In this document: positions 61,202-64,000 of the stretch, in pieces
Position numbering within the stretch: position 1 is the first letter of the stretch
Layout: each line of letters starts with the position of its first letter
Assembly: GCA_963753615.1 (NCBI GenBank)
Contig: CAVWCW010000002.1
Coordinates: forward strand, 1-64,000
DNA: 64,000 bases
Direction of reading: 5' to 3'
Source of the DNA: CAVWCW01 sp963753615
Lineage (GTDB): Bacteria > Pseudomonadota > Gammaproteobacteria > Chromatiales > Chromatiaceae
Position numbers and translations under genes: made by a program
Notes under the pieces: model-generated
The model's database searches: none
What the model was told of the DNA's origin: nothing
The model's input: the letters and a program-made list of their open reading frames with translations, nothing else

Positions 61202-61846
61202 CTAGAGCCAGTACACCGTCTTGGTCATCACCTTGGAGCTCAACTGCATCGCCCAGCGCATGGGTGCCGGGAGGGTGGCGCCGCCGGCCTCCAGGGCCTG
61301 GGAAGCGTGTTGCAGCTCGTCCTGGTGCATCTGCTCCAGGATCGCCCGGCTTCGGTCGTCCTGGGCCGGCAGCCGTTGCAGGTGGTCCTGCAGGTGGTCG
61401 CCCACCTGGTGTTCGGTCTCGGCGACAAAGCCCAGGCTCCACTTGTCCCCCGCCAGACCGGCCAGGGCGCCGATGGCGAAGGCGCCGCCGTACCACAGCG
61501 GATTTAGCAGGCTGGTGCGCCCGCCAAGCTCCTGGATGCGTCGCTCACACCAGTCGAGGTGATCGTTCTCTTCTGCCGCTGCCCGCTCCATGCCAGAGCG
61601 TACGTCCGGCAGCTTGGCGGTCAGGGCCTGGCCCTGGTAGAGGGCCTGGGCGCAGACCTCGCCGGTGTGATTGATGCGCATCAGGCGCGCGCTTTCCTCC
61701 CGTTCGGCGTCTTCCAGGGGCGGGTCTTCCAGGCCGATGGCGGGGTTGCTGCGCTCGGTGACCTGCGGACGGCCGAACACCGTGCGCACCGCCTGGTCGA
61801 TACCGATCAGCAGGTGATCCAGGGGGGAGTAGTCGCGGCTGTTCAT
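61202..61846 (-). CDS. coq7: Demethoxyubiquinone hydroxylase (Coq7)
   Basis: 214 residues. Di-iron monooxygenase that hydroxylates demethoxyubiquinol in ubiquinone synthesis. Ligand motifs appear as '[20 protein letters not shown]' (E-x-x-R-x-x-H class helix), '[20 protein letters not shown]' (E-x-x-H) and '[20 protein letters not shown]' (E-x-x-H near the C terminus). Length and layout match the proteobacterial Coq7. A ubiquinone gene indicates aerobic or facultative respiration. The start ATG 61846 is divergent from nothing upstream within 75 bp; glcF-like lies beyond. Confidence 0.93.
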   Translation of the reverse strand: MNSRDYSPLDHLLIGIDQAVRTVFGRPQVTERSNPAIGLEDPPLEDAEREESARLMRINHTGEVCAQALYQGQALTAKLPDVRSGMERAAAEENDHLDWCERRIQELGGRTSLLNPLWYGGAFAIGALAGLAGDKWSLGFVAETEHQVGDHLQDHLQRLPAQDDRSRAILEQMHQDELQHASQALEAGGATLPAPMRWAMQLSSKVMTKTVYWL

Positions 61847-61922
61847 CGGGTTTAAACCTCTGGGGCGCGGCCCCGGTTGCAGAATGCGGAACGGGCCTGC
61901 GCCAGTCGGCAGACCCCGATAC

Positions 61923-63209
61923 TTACCTCATATTATCAGGCGCGGGCAACTGTCGGGCGATCAACTCGATCGGGTGTAGCACCTCCAGCGCCAGGCCAGC
62001 CTCCCGCAGGCCGGCACGCAGCTGCAGGGCGCAGCCCGGGTTGGAGGTGACCACCAGGTCCGGGCCGGCCTGGCGCAGCCGTTCGATCTTGTCCGCCCCC
62101 AGGGCCGCCGAGATGGCCGGCTGCTGGATCATGTAGGTGCCGGCAGCCCCGCAACAGGTCTGATTGTCGGCCAAGGGCTCCAGGCGCAATCCCGGGATGC
62201 GGGCCAACAGCCGGTAGGCGCCAGCGGCCTGGCCCATCGCATTGACCAGTGAGCAGGGGTCGTGCACCGCCACCCGCGCCGGCAGGGGCAGGAGCCGGAT
62301 CTCGTCGGGCCAGCCTTGGTTGGCCAGGAACTGGGCGATGTCGCTGACCCGAGCGGCCAAGGCGCCGCTCTCGCTACTGCCAAGTAGCCGACCATAGTCC
62401 ATTAGATGGGCGCCGCAGCCGCTGGCGCTGGTGAGCAGTGGTGCCGCGTCGCCAGCGGCGAAGGCGCGCAGATTGCGCTCGGCCAGCCGGCGGGCGGTCT
62501 CCCGGTCGCCATTGTGCAGATGCATGGCCCCGCAACAGACCTGGGCCGCGGGCACCAGCACCCGGAAGCCCAGCCGCCTTAGGACGCGAATCGCCGCCGT
62601 GGTTACTTCGGGCTCGACCTGCTGCGCGAGGCAGCCGGCGAAGAGATTCACCTGGCCGCGTTCCGGGCCCAGGGGCGGGTATGCGGCGGCCAGCTCCGAG
62701 GCCGGCTGCAAAGGAGGCAGCAGCCGCTCCATGCGGCCCAGGCGCCAGCCCGCTGGCAGCCGTGGCCGTGTCAGCAGGCCCCAGCCCTGTAGCCGCCGCA
62801 GCAGGCCGAACAGCCGACGGCCGGAGCTGCGCGCCGTGAGCAGCCCCAGAAAGAGTCGTCGTACGGCGCGTTGGGGCGGCGCAAGGCTGGCGAGATGGCG
62901 GGCCCGCGCCGCGTCTACCAGCCCGGTCACCGATACCCCGGAGGGGCAAGCGGTCTCGCAGGCCTGGCAACCCAGGCAGCGATCCAGATGACCGCGGAGG
63001 CGGCGGCTGTCGGCGAGCTGGCCTTGGTCCAGGCCCTGGATCAGCGCCACCCGGCCCCGTGCCGAGTCGCCTTCGTCGGCGGTCAGGCGGTAGGTGGGGC
63101 AGGCCGGCAGGCACAGCCCGCATTTTACGCAGCGGTCGGCCTCGGCGGCGATGCGCCCCGGTTCCAGGCTCACGCCCGCCCCCTGCCGCGGCGCTGGCGC
63201 GGGGGGCAT
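61923..63209 (-). CDS. glcF: Glycolate oxidase iron-sulfur subunit (GlcF-like)
   Basis: 428 residues. The N terminus carries two 4Fe-4S motifs: '[18 protein letters not shown]' (C-x2-C-x2-C-x3-C-P) and '[18 protein letters not shown]'. Two C-C-G domains follow: '[16 protein letters not shown]' and '[18 protein letters not shown]', as in GlcF and heterodisulfide-reductase subunits. It would pass electrons from glycolate oxidation to the quinone pool. No glcD or glcE flavoprotein gene is seen nearby, so it is either an orphan subunit or works with partners elsewhere. Start ATG 63209 is 62 bp from the divergent ferredoxin-like gene. Confidence 0.88.
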   Translation of the reverse strand: MPPAPAPRQGAGVSLEPGRIAAEADRCVKCGLCLPACPTYRLTADEGDSARGRVALIQGLDQGQLADSRRLRGHLDRCLGCQACETACPSGVSVTGLVDAARARHLASLAPPQRAVRRLFLGLLTARSSGRRLFGLLRRLQGWGLLTRPRLPAGWRLGRMERLLPPLQPASELAAAYPPLGPERGQVNLFAGCLAQQVEPEVTTAAIRVLRRLGFRVLVPAAQVCCGAMHLHNGDRETARRLAERNLRAFAAGDAAPLLTSASGCGAHLMDYGRLLGSSESGALAARVSDIAQFLANQGWPDEIRLLPLPARVAVHDPCSLVNAMGQAAGAYRLLARIPGLRLEPLADNQTCCGAAGTYMIQQPAISAALGADKIERLRQAGPDLVVTSNPGCALQLRAGLREAGLALEVLHPIELIARQLPAPDNMR

Positions 63210-63271
63210 CCAGACTTATAATAAGGTGCGAACTCCGATGCCGCCGAGGCGCAACAGGGGGGGGCGCTGCA

Positions 63272-63580
63272 ATGTCTTACTACCGTTACCATGTGTTCAT
63301 GTGCACCAATCTGCGTAAGGACGGTCGCCAGAGCTGCGAGCAATGCGGGGCCCAGAAGATGCGGGATTATCTCAAGCGCCGCTCAAAGGAGCTAGGCATA
63401 GCCGGCCCCGGCCAGGTGCGCATCAATAGTGCGGGCTGCCTGGACCGCTGCGAACAGGGCCCGGTGCTGGTGGTCTACCCGGAGGCGGTCTGGTACACCT
63501 ACGTCGACCGCGAGGACCTGGACGAGATCCTGCAGGAACACCTGCTGCACGGTCGTCCGGTGGAACGGTTGCGCATCTGA
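63272..63580 (+). CDS. Thioredoxin-like 2Fe-2S ferredoxin
   Basis: 102 residues. 'YYRYHVFMCTNLRKDGRQSC' and 'RINSAGCLDRCEQGPVLVVY' carry the four Cys (C-x9-10-C then C-x3-C) of the thioredoxin-like 2Fe-2S fold, as in NuoE-related and Shethna-type ferredoxins. The closing 'WYTYVDREDLDEILQEHLLH' is typical of the stand-alone family. A purine-rich stretch ending GGGGGGGGCGCTGCA precedes the ATG. Electron partner unknown; the divergent glcF gene is a possible one. Confidence 0.88.
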   Translation: MSYYRYHVFMCTNLRKDGRQSCEQCGAQKMRDYLKRRSKELGIAGPGQVRINSAGCLDRCEQGPVLVVYPEAVWYTYVDREDLDEILQEHLLHGRPVERLRI

Positions 63581-63624
63581 ACTCGTCCGCCAACAGCATG
63601 TTTCGGTTGTTTGCAAATTTCAGG

Positions 63625-63653
63625 TTGACAGGTAGCTGGGAATATAAGATCAT
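63625..63653 (+). promoter_or_regulatory. Possible promoter ahead of the rplM leader
   Basis: A perfect TTGACA at 63625-63630 with a poor GATCAT at 63648-63653 (17-bp spacing). If used, its transcript would run into the terminator-like hairpin at 63720. Confidence 0.3.
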
Positions 63654-63719
63654 ACTTACATGCTGAATCGCCTCATCGTGACTCAGTACTCCTCCATCCT
63701 CCTTTGGTGGTTATATATC

Positions 63720-63750
63720 GGCGTAGCGTCCCCCGCTACGCCATTTTTTT
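63720..63750 (+). terminator. Intrinsic terminator upstream of rplM
   Basis: GGCGTAGCG (63720-63728) pairs perfectly with CGCTACGCC (63734-63742), followed by A and seven T (63744-63750): a textbook Rho-independent terminator. It lies 140 bp after the ferredoxin-like stop and 117 bp before rplM. It may end that transcript, or a short RNA from the TTGACA at 63625, or attenuate rplM. Confidence 0.85.
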
Positions 63751-63785
63751 GCCCCGTCCGGACCGAAGTTTCTGCTCGATCGGCC

Positions 63786-63814
63786 TTGTATCTTGATGTC
63801 GACTCCGGTAAGAT
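63786..63814 (+). promoter_or_regulatory. Promoter of rplM
   Basis: TTGTAT (63786-63791) and TAAGAT (63809-63814) are exactly 17 bp apart, 53 bp before the rplM start. It lies downstream of the terminator, so rplM can be expressed even when the upstream transcript ends. Confidence 0.65.
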
Positions 63815-63866
63815 TCGCCTTCTTTTTTCCACGGCTTCAACAAAGTTGTCTCTAGGAGCTTCATAG

Positions 63867-64000
63867 ATGACCACCGTGAGTGCAAAACCCGCCGAAGTTC
63901 GGCGCGACTGGTTTCTGGTAGATGCCAAAGACAAGACCCTGGGTCGCCTGGCCAGTGAGATTGCCCGCCGGCTGCGCGGAAAGCACAAGGTCGAGTATAC
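63867..64000 (+). CDS. rplM: 50S ribosomal protein L13, N-terminal part
   Basis: 44 residues are present before the window ends. '[20 protein letters not shown]' and '[13 protein letters not shown]' are the standard L13 start. AGGAG lies 8 bases before ATG 63867. L13 assembles early onto 23S rRNA. rpsI (S9) is expected to follow outside the window. Confidence 0.95.
   Translation, partial: MTTVSAKPAEVRRDWFLVDAKDKTLGRLASEIARRLRGKHKVEY

Overview
The window reads as two unrelated pieces of bacterial DNA joined near base 13,728. Positions 1 to about 13,728 look like a bacterium of FCB-like or deltaproteobacterial-like type. The grounds are a secreted multi-domain protein with an FlgD-like C-terminal domain, a tricorn-type protease, an 'IKTG-ACPNPFN' domain and visibly lower GC. 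Everything after the join looks gammaproteobacterial: rpe-gph-trpEGDC-crp-osmC-coq7 in the order known from pseudomonads and relatives, plus znuABC, ilvA, a Vfr/Crp regulator and rplM. The tricorn gene stops abruptly at the join and continues in frame by chance for about a dozen residues, so an assembly chimera is the simplest reading. Many genes in both halves carry single-base frameshifts, often at G/C runs. These are more likely sequencing errors than mass gene decay, and broken genes are annotated here over their reconstructed span.

Region 1 (1-13.7 kb): tail of a DUF438/PAS protein; a frameshifted lipoprotein/barrel gene; a large secreted propeller protein; two tandem paralogous barrel proteins; a COG3650-type lipoprotein; a patatin-like phospholipase; an aminotransferase - EutB-like dehydratase - EutC-like cyclodeaminase operon; three strong hairpins; tRNA-Lys(CTT); ssb; and the N-terminal two thirds of a tricorn protease.

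Region 2 (13.8-22 kb): a lasso-peptide type cluster behind a good sigma70 promoter. It holds a 66-residue precursor with the Y-x2-P-x-L-x3-G-x5-T-x-G leader signature, a secreted C25 (gingipain-like) cysteine peptidase, an HPr-kinase-like protein and an asparagine-synthetase-like cyclase. It is cut short by a 5'-truncated IS1634-type element, and no B1 (RRE) or B2 (leader peptidase) gene is visible.

Region 3 (22-38 kb): an AsmA-like protein; a minus-strand operon encoding an exported dikinase-like protein, a serine hydrolase and an Npt1/Npt2-type ATP/ADP translocase homologue; a dicarboxylate symporter fused to a solute-binding domain; a phospholipase-D lipoprotein; a periplasmic glutaminase translationally coupled to a porin; and a PhoD-like phosphatase.

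Region 4 (38-64 kb): ilvA, a GIY-YIG protein, the zinc uptake genes znuB/znuC facing znuA, a thioredoxin-HEAT protein, an MBL hydrolase overlapping an EF-G-like GTPase, then rpe-gph-trpE-trpG-trpD. A SNF2 helicase gene and two short IS1380-like MITEs lie between trpD and trpC, and one MITE landed exactly on the trpC start codon. After these come crp/vfr, osmC, a degenerate DUF885-like gene, coq7, a glcF-like gene, a 2Fe-2S ferredoxin-like gene and the start of rplM at the window end. The observations most worth following are the dikinase/ATP-translocase operon, the lasso cluster with its C25 peptidase, and the MITE at the trpC start.
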